Shown one piece after another: positions 34,339 to 43,767 of a stretch of 64,000 bases of DNA (within the stretch, counting starts at the first letter, position 1; each line of letters starts with the position of its first letter). The notes below the pieces were generated by a model. That model was given only the letters and a program-made list of their open reading frames with translations, ran no database searches and was not told the origin of the DNA. A program made the position numbers and the translations under genes. Source of the DNA: Thermoplasmatota archaeon (lineage in GTDB: Archaea > Thermoplasmatota > E2 > UBA202 > JdFR-43); the NCBI GenBank assembly GCA_029258955.1, contig JAPDJT010000011.1, forward strand, positions 35,568 to 99,567, read 5' to 3'.

Positions 34339-34934
34339 AGAAAAGCATTGTTATAGCTGGCGTAGGAGGACAAGGAGTTATTACAGCAGCAAACATCATA
34401 GCGAAATCAGCTTTAAAGGATGGCTATAATGTTGTAATGTCAGAATTGCATGGAATGGCTCAACGCGGAGGCAATGTTGAATGCACTGTAAGAATAGGAG
34501 ACGTTCACTCGCCTATAGTTGCCAGCGGAACAGCAGATGCCATCGTATCTTTTGAGCCATTAGAAGCTTTGAGAAATTTACCAAAAGTTAAAAAAGATGG
34601 AGTAGTTCTTACGGATATAAATCCTATTATACCGCCATTAATTTCATTGGGTATAGGAAAGTATCCAAAACTTCAAGAAATTTTTGATAGAATTGCCAAG
34701 CATTGCAAACTTATTAAAATAAATGCAGATGATTTGGCAAGGGAAGCTGGAAGTATATTAACAAAAAATGTTGTAATGCTTGGAGCTATGACAGCTTTAA
34801 AAATTCTGCCAATAAAAGAAGAAAGCATACTGGAAACAGTAAAGGAGACGGTTCCAGAAAAATATGTGGAAATGAATGTAAAAGCTTTTAAGCTGGGTAA
34901 AGAAGAAATGGAAAAGACTATGCGGAATGAATAA
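34335..34934 (+). CDS. iorB: Indolepyruvate:ferredoxin oxidoreductase, beta subunit
   Basis: The 199-residue gamma-type partner of IorA: VIAGVGGQGVITAANIIAKSA at the start, MSELHGMAQRGGNVECTVRIG (the RGG motif), and DAIVSFEPLEALR. It forms an ATGA overlap with iorA, making a three-gene operon acd-iorA-iorB that oxidises aromatic 2-oxoacids and harvests ATP. The last codon and the stop codon are part of the left end of a palindrome-family element (34930-35009). Confidence 0.95.
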   Translation: MKKSIVIAGVGGQGVITAANIIAKSALKDGYNVVMSELHGMAQRGGNVECTVRIGDVHSPIVASGTADAIVSFEPLEALRNLPKVKKDGVVLTDINPIIPPLISLGIGKYPKLQEIFDRIAKHCKLIKINADDLAREAGSILTKNVVMLGAMTALKILPIKEESILETVKETVPEKYVEMNVKAFKLGKEEMEKTMRNE

Positions 34935-35009
34935 ATGAAGAATGGTTGCATTGGCTTTACTGCATGGAATGGATTTATCATGGGAAAACAATCTTGTTTC
35001 ATTTATTTT
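34930..35009. repeat. Dispersed palindrome overlapping the iorB stop codon
   Basis: AATAAATGAAG (34930-34940) faces TTTCATTTATTTT (34997-35009) as inverted ends; the inside has GGTTGCATTGG ... ACTGCATGGAATGG ... TTTATCATGGG. The TAA of iorB lies in the left end. Confidence 0.65.
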
Positions 35010-35065
35010 CGGCGGATCATTAAAATTCCAATTTAACATTTTTAAATCTTAGTTAATATCGTTTT

Positions 35066-36699
35066 ATGAATAGGGTTGGCACTATAGCTATTTTAATGAT
35101 ATTTTGTGTAGCATCACTAAATGTGGAAACGAAAGTGATTGTTAACAATACCTCGCCTACCTTTGACTTTAAGGACGCACTTTTTAAAAATCACACTTTA
35201 TCAATATGGATTGAAAGTATAAATAAAGAAACTGGAAATGTGATAGTTAATGGTTTGGATACGCGATGCCCTTCTATCCCTTTTACATGGGATTGGGGTG
35301 ATGGATGCATTGATGAAGGCTTTTTCCCTAAACGCCACACTTATGTGGATACAACTAAAAATTACATATTAAAAGTTACTTCCCATTATGTTGATGGGAG
35401 TACTGATGAAGCTGAACTTTTGGTTAGATTTGTACCCCCTAAAATAGATTTTAAACTTTTACCCCGTAATATTTCTGTAATAGTTCCGAATTATAAAGTA
35501 AGCTTAAAAAGTAGAATACCTGGGTATGGTGCACCAAAATTAACTTATTTTGATGATAGTTTCTTTTCTATAATAAATAGGACAGTAGTTGAGTATGTTT
35601 TGTCAGTAGCTTCACAAATTCAAATGGACTTTGCAAATGATAATGTTTATCTTATCAATGGAAGTTTCATTCAATATCTTTTAAGAGATGTTTCCTTTAG
35701 AGGAGGATATTCTTTATGGTATACAGAGCCCGTTGCATTTGTCATGGGAGATTATATGATGAGAGATTCGATACCCTGGTCTTCGCTATTCCATGAGATG
35801 GGTCATGATATAACATTGAATAGCCCTGCAGATTATATTTACGGAGGAAAGATTGATGGGTATGCAATGCCATATTTTCCGAATCTATGGCTCAAATTTT
35901 CCAGCATGCAACAGCTTATGAAATAATTAACAATGCTGAGAAATATGGGCTAAGTGAGGATTTAGTTTTTGAAATTAAACAAAGTGCAATTTCTTCGATA
36001 ATAAGAGTGAAAAATTCCTATGAACATTATATTAATTCTGGGATGAAATTTTCCTCCTGGAATGATCCAAGAACCATTGAGGATGAAACTTTTGATACAT
36101 TTATGACTATTGCATACAAATTTTTTGAGCATGCAGAAAAAGCTGATTTAGGTTATAGAATGCCTCTAAAGAGAATGATGGTATTATTACAAACTTTTTG
36201 TGAAAAGGATAAAGAAAGATATAGTCGCCATAGAAATTCTCCAGAAGCGGAAGCATTTAGAGCTACTCTAATGGTTGCAGCTCTATCATTTGCATTTGAG
36301 AAAGATTTACGAGAAGAATTTAGGAAATTGAATTTTCCTATAAGTGACGAAATCTATGAGGAATTAATTAATAGAGCGAAAATTACATGTAATGTCTCAA
36401 TAGATAAGCCATCAAATTATCTCTATATTTTGAATAGAGGAGTAATAAAACTACCAGACAATAGAACGATAATCATAGGAAAGATAACTATAAAGATAGA
36501 TGCTAAAAGCAATATTGGTATTGATAAAGTAGAGATCTATGTAGATGATGAATTAAAAGAAACATTAACAGAGAAACCCTATAAATGGTTATGGAGTGAG
36601 GGGATATTTGGCAAGCATACAATAAAAGCAATTGCTTATGACTTTGCAGACAATATAGCAGTAGATAGCAGGGAAATCTGGATATTTAATGTAGGTTAA
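35066..36699 (+). pseudogene. Secreted HExxH metalloprotease-like protein with PKD and Ig domains, one frameshift
   Basis: Two overlapping frames (35066-35926 and 35887-36699) are halves of one gene. It has a signal peptide (1-20), a PKD-like domain (TWDWGDGCIDEGFF ... YILKVTSHY), a zincin core with FHEMGHDITLNSPADY (HExxH), a helical region and a C-terminal Ig-like domain (GKITIKIDAKSNIGIDKVEIY). The frame breaks near 35866; adding one A there gives GYANAIFSESMAQIFQHATA, a smooth reading in which the Glu could be the third zinc ligand. Without repair the protease lacks its C-terminal half. The break may be decay, slippage variation or a base-calling error. Confidence 0.72.
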
Positions 36700-36723
36700 A
36701 AACAACATTTTTCCCAAATAAAA

Positions 36724-36824
36724 TGTCGGGGGCGGGATTCGAACCCGCGACCTCCTGATTGCCCAGCGAACCCTTTAGCTGTGCTTATGAGTCAGGCGCT
36801 CTAACCAGGCTGAGCCACCCCGAC
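36724..36824 (-). tRNA. tRNA-Met (anticodon CAT) with an intron
   Basis: On the minus strand the acceptor stem GTCGGGG pairs with CCCCGAC, with discriminator A. The anticodon stem CCTGA/TCAGG encloses CTCATAA with anticodon CAT. A ~26-base intron (36760-36785) sits after position 37, the canonical archaeal place. The D arm is GGCTCAGCCTGGTTAGAGC. It is probably elongator Met; a tRNA-Ile2 substrate of TiaS also has CAT and cannot be fully excluded. Confidence 0.92.
36760..36785 (-). other. tRNA intron (bulge-helix-bulge type)
   Basis: About 26 bases between anticodon-loop positions 37 and 38, containing CAGCTAAAGGGTTCGCTG, which can pair CAGC with GCTG. The boundary is ambiguous by one base because A lies on both sides. 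Confidence 0.75.
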
Positions 36825-36843
36825 TAATTCTTAAAAAACAAAT

Positions 36844-36857
36844 CGATATAAAAAAAT
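36844..36857 (-). promoter_or_regulatory. TATA box of the intron-containing tRNA
   Basis: Reading leftwards, ATTTTTTTATATCG is centred about 26 bases before the tRNA 5' end. Confidence 0.6.
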
Positions 36858-36861
36858 TGCT

Positions 36862-38857
36862 TCATAGAGATTTTGATTTCATGGATTTGAGCTGTAAATC
36901 AAAATAAATATCACTTTCTTCTGTACCTATTTTTATAATATTGCGTGTTTCTGGAGCATAATATAAATTGATTAGCCCACCAATTGTTGTTATTTTAAAT
37001 GCATCAAAACTACCTGCAGGAACAGTTATTGTTTCTTCACCAACGCAATCAAAATAAATACTCAGCACTGGTATTTTTAGTTTGTACTCAAGAGGGAATA
37101 TAAAGAATAAAATGAGTCTTGGCTGAACAGATGCATTTGTTGATGGAGTTGCCCATTGAGCACCAACTTCGATATATTTTGTTAAAAGAGTGTATGGAAC
37201 TTCAAAATCAGCATCTAATTTCAATTTTACTGGTAATGGAATCCATACGAAAGGTGGTTTTATAATTGCTCTTAAACCAGCTCTAGTATTAAAAACTATT
37301 TTTTCTATTCCAAATCCACTCTTATTAAGATATATTTCTCCCCAGAATAAATTATTCTTTATTTTTCCCGTTAATGAAAAATTATAATTTTTTATTTCAA
37401 CATATGCTTTAACAATTAATCTCCCATATCCATAAAAACTCAATTTGTAGTAGTCTTTTTCATCAGCAGTTACTTGCAATACCAAATTGTAAATATCGCC
37501 ATTTACATATAATGGAAAGAAAATATCTGTTTGTCCCCTTATTCTTCCGATATATCTCCAAGTATCCCCTTTGTCCCACAAATCTACAAATACTACAGCT
37601 TCATCTGTTGCTGTTTTTCCTTCTGGATCTCTAACTGTAAGTCTAACTTTATAAATACCTCTTTCCTTATAAGCATGTTTTGGATTTTGCTCATTACTTT
37701 TTGTTCCATCTCCAAAATCCCATTCATAATTTAAAATATCTCCATCTGGATCGATACAATAACTTGTAAATTGTATTTCCTCATTTATATTTCCATAATA
37801 AATTTCATCAATTTCGGCAATAGGGGACCAATTGATTGCATTGGCATCATAATCAACAAACACAATTTGATTTTCAATCCCACATTCTCCATATGCTATT
37901 CTAAAATAACCATCTTCTCCCCAATATTTTCCCCAACTATTTTTACAAATCCAACATTGTTGGCTATCGTCATATCCAACCATAACAACCTGGTGTCCTC
38001 CTACATAACTGCCATATTGATGCCTATAGATTCCACCCTTATATGAATAAAAGTCCTCATATACTTCCATTGTTGCAACAACTGGTCCATGGTTATAAAT
38101 CAAGCTTTTTATTGCATCTCTGCTAGGATTGCGATACCATCCATAACTTTTAATTGGAATTAACTTCTCTCTCCAATCTTCACATTTTTGATCGCAAGGT
38201 ATTTTATCATTGGCAGAATAAGGAAAACAGTCTTCAGTCAATGCACCCCCCATGCTCATATATGTACTTATAGGCATAATATGCATTCCATCCTCTGCAC
38301 CCTCCACTATCTGGAGGACAAGATAGTAAATATTGTTCAGATAAATCAACGTCTATATCTGGATAACCTTCTCTTATGTTTATTATTGCCTCCAATGCGC
38401 CCATTGCTGCAAAATCCCAGCAACTTCCACAATTTCCTTGGCTTTTTACACTTGTCATCCAGTTGCCAACAATTCCATTATATTCTGCATTTCTCCAGTC
38501 CCAAGATGGAGGATAAGAGTAAACTTCATTAATTTCATCTGGCTCATCTTTTATCTCAGTAATACATCCTAATGAATAGGTAATGCTGGAATTTGAAAAT
38601 CCATAAATATGTACGTTAAAACCATTTTCTTTCAAAATCGAATAAGCTTTTTTAACTTTCAATTCATTTCCATATAAATATATCTCTTTGTTTGCATATT
38701 CCTCCATTTCTTCTAAGAAACAATTTTCGCAATCAAAACTTATGGGCACCATATTTTCCTTTATTTCATCTATACTAATTATAATCTTATTTTCTTGATT
38801 GTTTGGAATGATTGGCAAAATAAGGAGGCAAATTGCAAAAATTAGCCAATATTTCAT
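36862..38857 (-). pseudogene. Secreted papain-like (C1) cysteine protease with PKD domain, frameshift in a G6 run
   Basis: Two frames (38234-38857 and 36862-38349) make one gene if one G is removed from a run of six (C6 at 38246-38251 on the plus strand). It has a signal peptide (1-20), a propeptide, and the C1 core: SQGNCGSCWDF (Cys148), LSEQYLLSCPP, GGHQVVMVGYD (His) and ICKNSWGKYWGEDGYFRIAYG (Asn). A PKD domain (ILNYEWDFGDGTKS) and a ~230-residue beta-rich C-terminal domain follow. As sequenced, translation stops just after the Cys half. The whole secreted enzyme would degrade external protein. The ATG at 38857 is chosen; the frame opens with TTG six bases earlier. Confidence 0.8.
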
Positions 38858-38893
38858 AAACAAAAAATAATGAATTATTTAAAAATTCATCGG

Positions 38894-39148
38894 CTAATTC
38901 TTTATTTTTATTCTAACAATAAATTCGTTTCCTGTTTCATTCTCCATTTCCTTTGTTTCTACAATTCTTCCTTTTAAACCAAATTCTTCCATAAAGTAAA
39001 GAATGTCTTCAACATAATCATAAAGTCCGCAAGTCTTGCAAGGCACTTTTATCCATATTTTAACATTATTTCCTTTTTTGTCAATTATTTTTGCTTCAGC
39101 TTCTGGTGCTCTATATCTGTTATATTCTTCAATAACTTTTTCAATCAT
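38894..39148 (-). CDS. Small conserved-looking protein with a CxxC motif
   Basis: An 84-residue cytoplasmic protein: MIEKVIEEYNRYRAPEAEAK, a beta-rich middle KGNNVKIWIKVPCKTCGLYDYVEDI, and a Lys-rich end. One CxxC pair (CKTC) is seen. It recalls small archaeal proteins of unknown function with a ferredoxin-like or ACT-like fold; I cannot name a family. It has no signal peptide, unlike its neighbours, and lies downstream of palindrome copies that separate it from the next secreted gene. Confidence 0.65.
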   Translation of the reverse strand: MIEKVIEEYNRYRAPEAEAKIIDKKGNNVKIWIKVPCKTCGLYDYVEDILYFMEEFGLKGRIVETKEMENETGNEFIVRIKIKN

Positions 39149-39206
39149 GGTATTTTAATGAAAAAAGAATTAAAGATTGTTATCCAAAGAATCGCCAAAT
39201 GAACTG

Positions 39207-39292
39207 AATAAAATGAAATGAAAGAAATGTTGTTATTGCTATTATTGTATGAGAAGGGAGAAGAATAACCATAGCAATTCTCATTTATTTCT
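39207..39292. repeat. Dispersed palindrome, copy near 39.25 kb
   Basis: Left AATAAAATGAAATGAAAG and right TCTCATTTATTTCT enclose GTTGTTATTGC ... AACCATAGCAATT. Confidence 0.5.
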
Positions 39293-39403
39293 ATCACAGA
39301 ACATGTAACAAAATTAAAACGAATTGAACAATATTTCATTAATCAGCCAATTTTTGGAGAATCTGTATTATTTATTTTTCGTATTCACAAAACGAGATTG
39401 TCG

Positions 39404-39476
39404 AAAATAAATGAAATGGAATGTTGTTATATCCTCACGCGATAATAGCCAATGGCAATAATTCATTCATTTATTT
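39404..39476. repeat. Dispersed palindrome, copy near 39.44 kb
   Basis: AAAATAAATGAAA (39404-39416) faces TTCATTTATTT (39466-39476), with inner ATGTTGTTATATCC ... GCCAATGGCAATAATTC. Together with the copy at 39.25 kb it accounts for most of the gene-free gap 39149-39544. Confidence 0.6.
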
Positions 39477-39544
39477 AGCACATCCTTCTTTTTTCTTTTC
39501 AAAAAGTATATAAACATAATTGATATACCGTGTTAGGTGATAGC

Positions 39545-40380
39545 ATGTTAATTAATAGCACAATAGGAAAAAGTATGTTTGTTGTATTGGCGGTAATACT
39601 GATAATGCCAGCAATAGTTCCTGCAATATCTCCGAAAATCGCGGAGAAAGAGATCATAAACAATGAAAAAGAAATAAAAGTAACTCAAAAAAGTTTGTTC
39701 CATGTAAGGTTTTTACCCCAGAAGGAGTATATGGGGCGAAGCAGAGGATTTCAGTCAATGAGCTAAAGAATCTTAAATCCATGCTCAATGAAACAATAGA
39801 GGTAATAAAAATACTGAATGATAAAAATGCAACTATTGAAGAAATAGAATATGCAAATGAGATAATACATAAAAGCGCAATTGAATTAAAAAGGCTGGGA
39901 TTGATTCCAGATGAAATTAGCGTAAATGATATCATAAAATTACTTAAAGGGGAGGACAGAATTAAATTGAATATAAACAATGAATTTTTATCCAAGTTTG
40001 AAAAGGCAAATATAGGGTGTTTCGTGTTGGGAAAAGGAAAGACAGTATGTGGCAGGTTGTACTTTCTTATTTTGGATGAGCTAAATAACTATCTTCATAA
40101 AAATTATCCAAAATTAGCAGAACTTATAGAGAATATTCAAGATACACTTTACAAGATAGATCGCAAAATACCAAGCATGTTCTCCCTGCTACTCGCCTTT
40201 TCCACATTTGGTGGAGGAGGACCCATATACTTAGAAGTTACAGGATTACTTGGGTCGTGGAACTTATACGGAGCAGTGGATGGAGTAATGATTGGTTTCA
40301 CTGGTATATGGACTGCGGATCTTATCATTGGATATGCATCATTCATAGGCATATACTTCTACAATCCATATCCTACATAA
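39545..40380 (+). pseudogene. Exported protein of unknown function, frameshift in an A6 run
   Basis: Two frames join if one A is added to the A6 run at 39687-39692; the reading then runs VTQKKFVPCKVFTPEGVYGA and on to KQRISVNELKNLKSMLNE. The start ATG 39545 has a GGTGAT ribosome site. The protein has a signal peptide (SMFVVLAVILIMPAIVPAIS), a helical middle with NDIIKLLKGEDRI and CFVLGKGKTVCG, and a Gly-rich hydrophobic C-terminus (FSTFGGGGPIYLEVTGLLGSW, IGYASFIGIYF) that may sit in the membrane. Unknown family. It is the first gene of a run leading to the caspase-like protease and beta-helix protein. Confidence 0.62.
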
Positions 40381-40409
40381 TATTTTTAAAATTTAATTAA
40401 TTTAAAACC

Positions 40410-41387
40410 ATGCATTTTAAAAGATTGTCACTTTATTTCATATTATTGGTGGTAATCTCTACGAGTATTAGCGAAGAAACAATTATTTCTATGAAAAACC
40501 ATTATTCCATCAGAAACAATAGTCAATTATTTTTGGAAAATGAAAGTCATTATTGGGGAGTAATTATTAGCATAGGTGACTACAAAGGAAATGAACATGA
40601 TATCCCATTGAATAGAAGCGAGCTTTTATGTTTATATAATGCCTTATTATCCGCAAATAATTGGAATAAAAGCCACATAAAACTCTTAATAAATGAAAAT
40701 GCTACTCAAAATGCTATTGTTAATGCCTTTAATTGGCTAAAAGAAAATGTAGACACTCAGGACATAGTGATTTTCTCATATCTCGGGCATGGTGGAGAAA
40801 TCCCTGATGTTAATGGAGATGAAAAAGATGGATATGATGAGGGGATTATTCCGTGGGAAGGAATGGATGGGTTTATTTCAGATGATGAGCTTGGTAAAAA
40901 ATTTAATGAAATAAATGCAAAAGGTATGTGTATAATTTTTGATTGTTGTTTAAGTGGGGATTTGATAGACAAAAAGCAACTTATTAAACATAAAATATAC
41001 AATAAAAGAAAATTTTTAGAAGAAATTTCAATGGATATAGAGGCTAATAATCGAGTTATCTTGACATCTACCATGCGAAATGGTCTTGGTGGTATGTTAC
41101 AAATAAAAAATCCTTTCACGAACCGTACTCGAACTAGCTTCTTTTTAAAATGGATTGCAAAGGCTTTCAAGATGAAAATAGATTTCAATAACGATGAAAT
41201 TTGTTCTGCTGAAGAAGCTTTTCTGTTTGCAAAATTTAGGATACTACCTTTCGCCATTTTTCTCCTTAATCCTGTATGGCAATTAAAGGCTATTATGGAA
41301 ACAGGGCATCCAATACTCGCCTTCCCACAAATGTATGATGGTTATGAAGGCGATCTTCCAATTATAATAAAAAATACTGGAAGGTGA
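40410..41387 (+). CDS. Secreted caspase-like (C14/metacaspase-type) cysteine protease
   Basis: A 325-residue protein with a signal peptide (1-20). The caspase-fold core is clear: YWGVIISIGDYKGNEHDIPL, a substrate loop NRSELLCLYNALL, catalytic His127 in FSYLGHGGEIP, an acidic loop DVNGDEKDGYDEGIIPW, and catalytic Cys180 in IIFDCCLSGDL. Prokaryotic caspase homologues cut after Arg/Lys or Asp; specificity here is unknown. Export is unusual compared with intracellular metacaspases and suits external protein degradation. It is six bases from the next gene, with which it forms an operon. Confidence 0.85.
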   Translation: MHFKRLSLYFILLVVISTSISEETIISMKNHYSIRNNSQLFLENESHYWGVIISIGDYKGNEHDIPLNRSELLCLYNALLSANNWNKSHIKLLINENATQNAIVNAFNWLKENVDTQDIVIFSYLGHGGEIPDVNGDEKDGYDEGIIPWEGMDGFISDDELGKKFNEINAKGMCIIFDCCLSGDLIDKKQLIKHKIYNKRKFLEEISMDIEANNRVILTSTMRNGLGGMLQIKNPFTNRTRTSFFLKWIAKAFKMKIDFNNDEICSAEEAFLFAKFRILPFAIFLLNPVWQLKAIMETGHPILAFPQMYDGYEGDLPIIIKNTGR

Positions 41388-41393
41388 AATTGT

Positions 41394-42449
41394 ATGAAAA
41401 AGAGTTTTATTGTCCTAACAATAGCGTTAATGGCGCTGATTAAATTTTCTCTTGGAAAGCCGACTAACTCTCAAGATAATACAATCTATTGGGAGGGTGA
41501 AGTAAATCTAACAAAAGATTTTATTTTGGATAAGGAAGATGTTTTGATTATAAAACCAGGGACAATAATAAAAATAGATAGGGAGGTTTGTTTGCAAATA
41601 TATGGAGAACTCTATGCTGTAGGAGAAAAAGAAAACCCTATTATCTTCATGAAATCTGGAGAGATAAATTGGGGAAAAATAGAAATTAGGGGAAACACTA
41701 CCTTAAAATATTGCATAATAAAGGATTGCTATGATGGTATAGAATGTTGGGAGTCTATTAACATTACAAATTGTAAAATATCCTCTACTCTATCTGCCAT
41801 TAGTTGTTATGGATCCTCTCCCATTATCATGAATAATAACATTACAAATAGTACTATAGGCATTACATGTAATCCGTATTCCTCTCCAGAAATTTATAAT
41901 AACACTATTTACGGGAACATTATTGGTATTTTAATCGAAAGAACTTCTTCACCAGTAATACGCTCCAATATTATTGTCAAAAATAGAGATTATGGAATAG
42001 AAACTCGTACCGATAATTTTGTATTGGAAGATAATTATTTTTTGGAAAATGGTAAAGGGAAAATTTTGAAAAAATTGACTTTGAGGGTGGAAATAAAGGA
42101 TTTATTAGGATTCCCAATAAATTGTGTAAGTGTAGCAGCATATGATAAATTTGGAGAAAAATTATGGAAGTTAAAAACCGGAGAAGAAAATTTGCCAGAG
42201 GGAATTGTTGAAGGTACAGTTATCCAATACGTTATTGCAAATAATGGTTCAAAAATCTGGCATACACCACATACAATATGTGTGAAAGATGGCGAGATGG
42301 AAATAAATAAAACTGTTTTTGTGAAAAATGAAGTAGAGAGGCTCATTATAAAATTACCAGTATTAACTTTTACTTCTAAAATATTGGTAGCCGTGCTAAT
42401 TATTGCCATTATTATCATAATAATAAAGATAATGAGGAAAAGAAGATAG
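41394..42449 (+). CDS. Surface right-handed beta-helix protein with C-terminal membrane anchor
   Basis: A 351-residue protein: signal peptide (1-21); parallel beta-helix repeats about 45-225 (GELYAVGEKENPIIF, NTTLKYCIIKDCYDGIECWES, SSPIIMNNNITNSTIGI, SSPEIYNNTIYGNIIGI, SSPVIRSNIIVKNRDYGI); a small beta domain (230-320); and a membrane helix at 328-346 followed by KIMRKRR. The topology puts the helix outside the cell. NosD-like periplasmic copper proteins and carbohydrate-binding proteins share the fold, but I see no pectate-lyase active site. It is co-transcribed with the caspase-like protease. Confidence 0.75.
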   Translation: MKKSFIVLTIALMALIKFSLGKPTNSQDNTIYWEGEVNLTKDFILDKEDVLIIKPGTIIKIDREVCLQIYGELYAVGEKENPIIFMKSGEINWGKIEIRGNTTLKYCIIKDCYDGIECWESINITNCKISSTLSAISCYGSSPIIMNNNITNSTIGITCNPYSSPEIYNNTIYGNIIGILIERTSSPVIRSNIIVKNRDYGIETRTDNFVLEDNYFLENGKGKILKKLTLRVEIKDLLGFPINCVSVAAYDKFGEKLWKLKTGEENLPEGIVEGTVIQYVIANNGSKIWHTPHTICVKDGEMEINKTVFVKNEVERLIIKLPVLTFTSKILVAVLIIAIIIIIIKIMRKRR

Positions 42450-42492
42450 CAAATACATTTTGAAAAGAAAATTAAAAACAAGTTTTCATAAC

Positions 42493-43767
42493 TTATTCCG
42501 ATAACAAATCTTCCTTAGCTTTTTCTGCTTCTTCATAAACTTTTTCTTCATCAATATTCAAAAACTTCCTTTCATGCAATATTAATTTTCCATTTATGAT
42601 AACATCTGAAACATTGTGAGCATCCATAGCATAGACAAGATGACTAATAACATTATGTAAAGGCGTTAAATTGGGAGCTTTATAATCTATGCATACAATA
42701 TCTGCAAGCTTTCCTTCCTCAATGCATCCAGCATTTAGCTCAAGAAAACCAGCAGGATTAACAGTTGCCATATCTAAAACTTCTTGAGCCTTAACAATGC
42801 TTGCATCCCATCTATGATGCTTATGAATTAAAGCCGTAAATTTCATTGTTTCAAACATATCAAGCTTGTTGTTGCTTGCTGCGCCATCTGTTCCTAAGGT
42901 TATGATTGCATTTGCTTCCATTAGTTCTGGCAAAGGTGTATATCCTCCTGTTGCTAACTTCATATTACTAACTGGATTATGGATAACGCATGCATTAGCT
43001 AAAGCAATTTCTTTTACCTCTTCCTTGGTAATCCATCCGCAGTGGGCAAGCATTGTTTTTTCTGTTAACAATCCATTATCTTTGATTTGTTGAAGAGGGC
43101 GCTTTCCATATTTATTTAAGACATCATACACTTCATATCTTGTTTCAGAGCAATGAATGTGAATAAAGCAATTATATTTTTCAGCAATTTCCTTAGCTTT
43201 TTGCAAAGTTTCTGGAGAGCAAGCATAAGTAGAATGAGGAGCAACAACAGGCTCAACAAGCTCATCATTCTTCCATTTTTTTATAAAATTCTCACATTCT
43301 GATGGCAAACATTCCCTTTTCATCTCTGGCGTATCAAAATCAATTAAGCTAAAGCCAGCGTAACAACGAATTCCAAATTTTTTTGCTTCATTTGCAATTA
43401 CATCTTCAAAGAAATACATGTCATTACAGCATGTTGTACCGCTTCTTACCATTTCCATAAAAGCAAGTTTTGTTCCTATTGCAATATGCTCTGCCTTTAG
43501 CTTTGCTTCTATTGGCCATATTCTTGTAGTAAGCCACTCTTCTAAAGGCAAATCATCCCCATATCCTCTTAATAAAGTCATGGGCAAATGAGTATGCATA
43601 TTTATTAAGCCAGGAATTACAATTCTATTTCTTATTACAAAATCCGCTTCAATATTTATTTTGCCAATTTCAACAATTTTGTTATCCTCAATATAAATAT
43701 CTCCTCTAATAATTTCATTGCTAACATTCTGCGTAACTATAATTGAATCCTTTATTAGTATGCTCAT
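42493..43767 (-). CDS. Amidohydrolase, 5-methylthioadenosine/S-adenosylhomocysteine deaminase type
   Basis: A 424-residue cytoplasmic metal-dependent hydrolase. Motifs: PGLINMHTHLPMTLLRGYGD (HxH metal ligands), HSTYACSPETLQKA, FIHIHCSETRYEV, LAHCGWI, HNPVSNMKLATGG, LGTDGAASNNKLDMFETMK (catalytic Asp). This matches the MtaD/DadD group, which deaminates S-adenosylhomocysteine and related adenosine compounds in methanogens and other archaea. Guanine or cytosine deaminase is less likely. It starts immediately after the stop codon of the upstream gene, so the two are an operon. Confidence 0.88.
   Translation of the reverse strand: MSILIKDSIIVTQNVSNEIIRGDIYIEDNKIVEIGKINIEADFVIRNRIVIPGLINMHTHLPMTLLRGYGDDLPLEEWLTTRIWPIEAKLKAEHIAIGTKLAFMEMVRSGTTCCNDMYFFEDVIANEAKKFGIRCYAGFSLIDFDTPEMKRECLPSECENFIKKWKNDELVEPVVAPHSTYACSPETLQKAKEIAEKYNCFIHIHCSETRYEVYDVLNKYGKRPLQQIKDNGLLTEKTMLAHCGWITKEEVKEIALANACVIHNPVSNMKLATGGYTPLPELMEANAIITLGTDGAASNNKLDMFETMKFTALIHKHHRWDASIVKAQEVLDMATVNPAGFLELNAGCIEEGKLADIVCIDYKAPNLTPLHNVISHLVYAMDAHNVSDVIINGKLILHERKFLNIDEEKVYEEAEKAKEDLLSE

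Noticed and set aside
38234..38349. Programmed frameshifting or recoding in the papain-like gene
   Set aside because: A G6 slip is possible, but no downstream stimulatory structure or conserved evidence is visible. A simple indel explains it as well.
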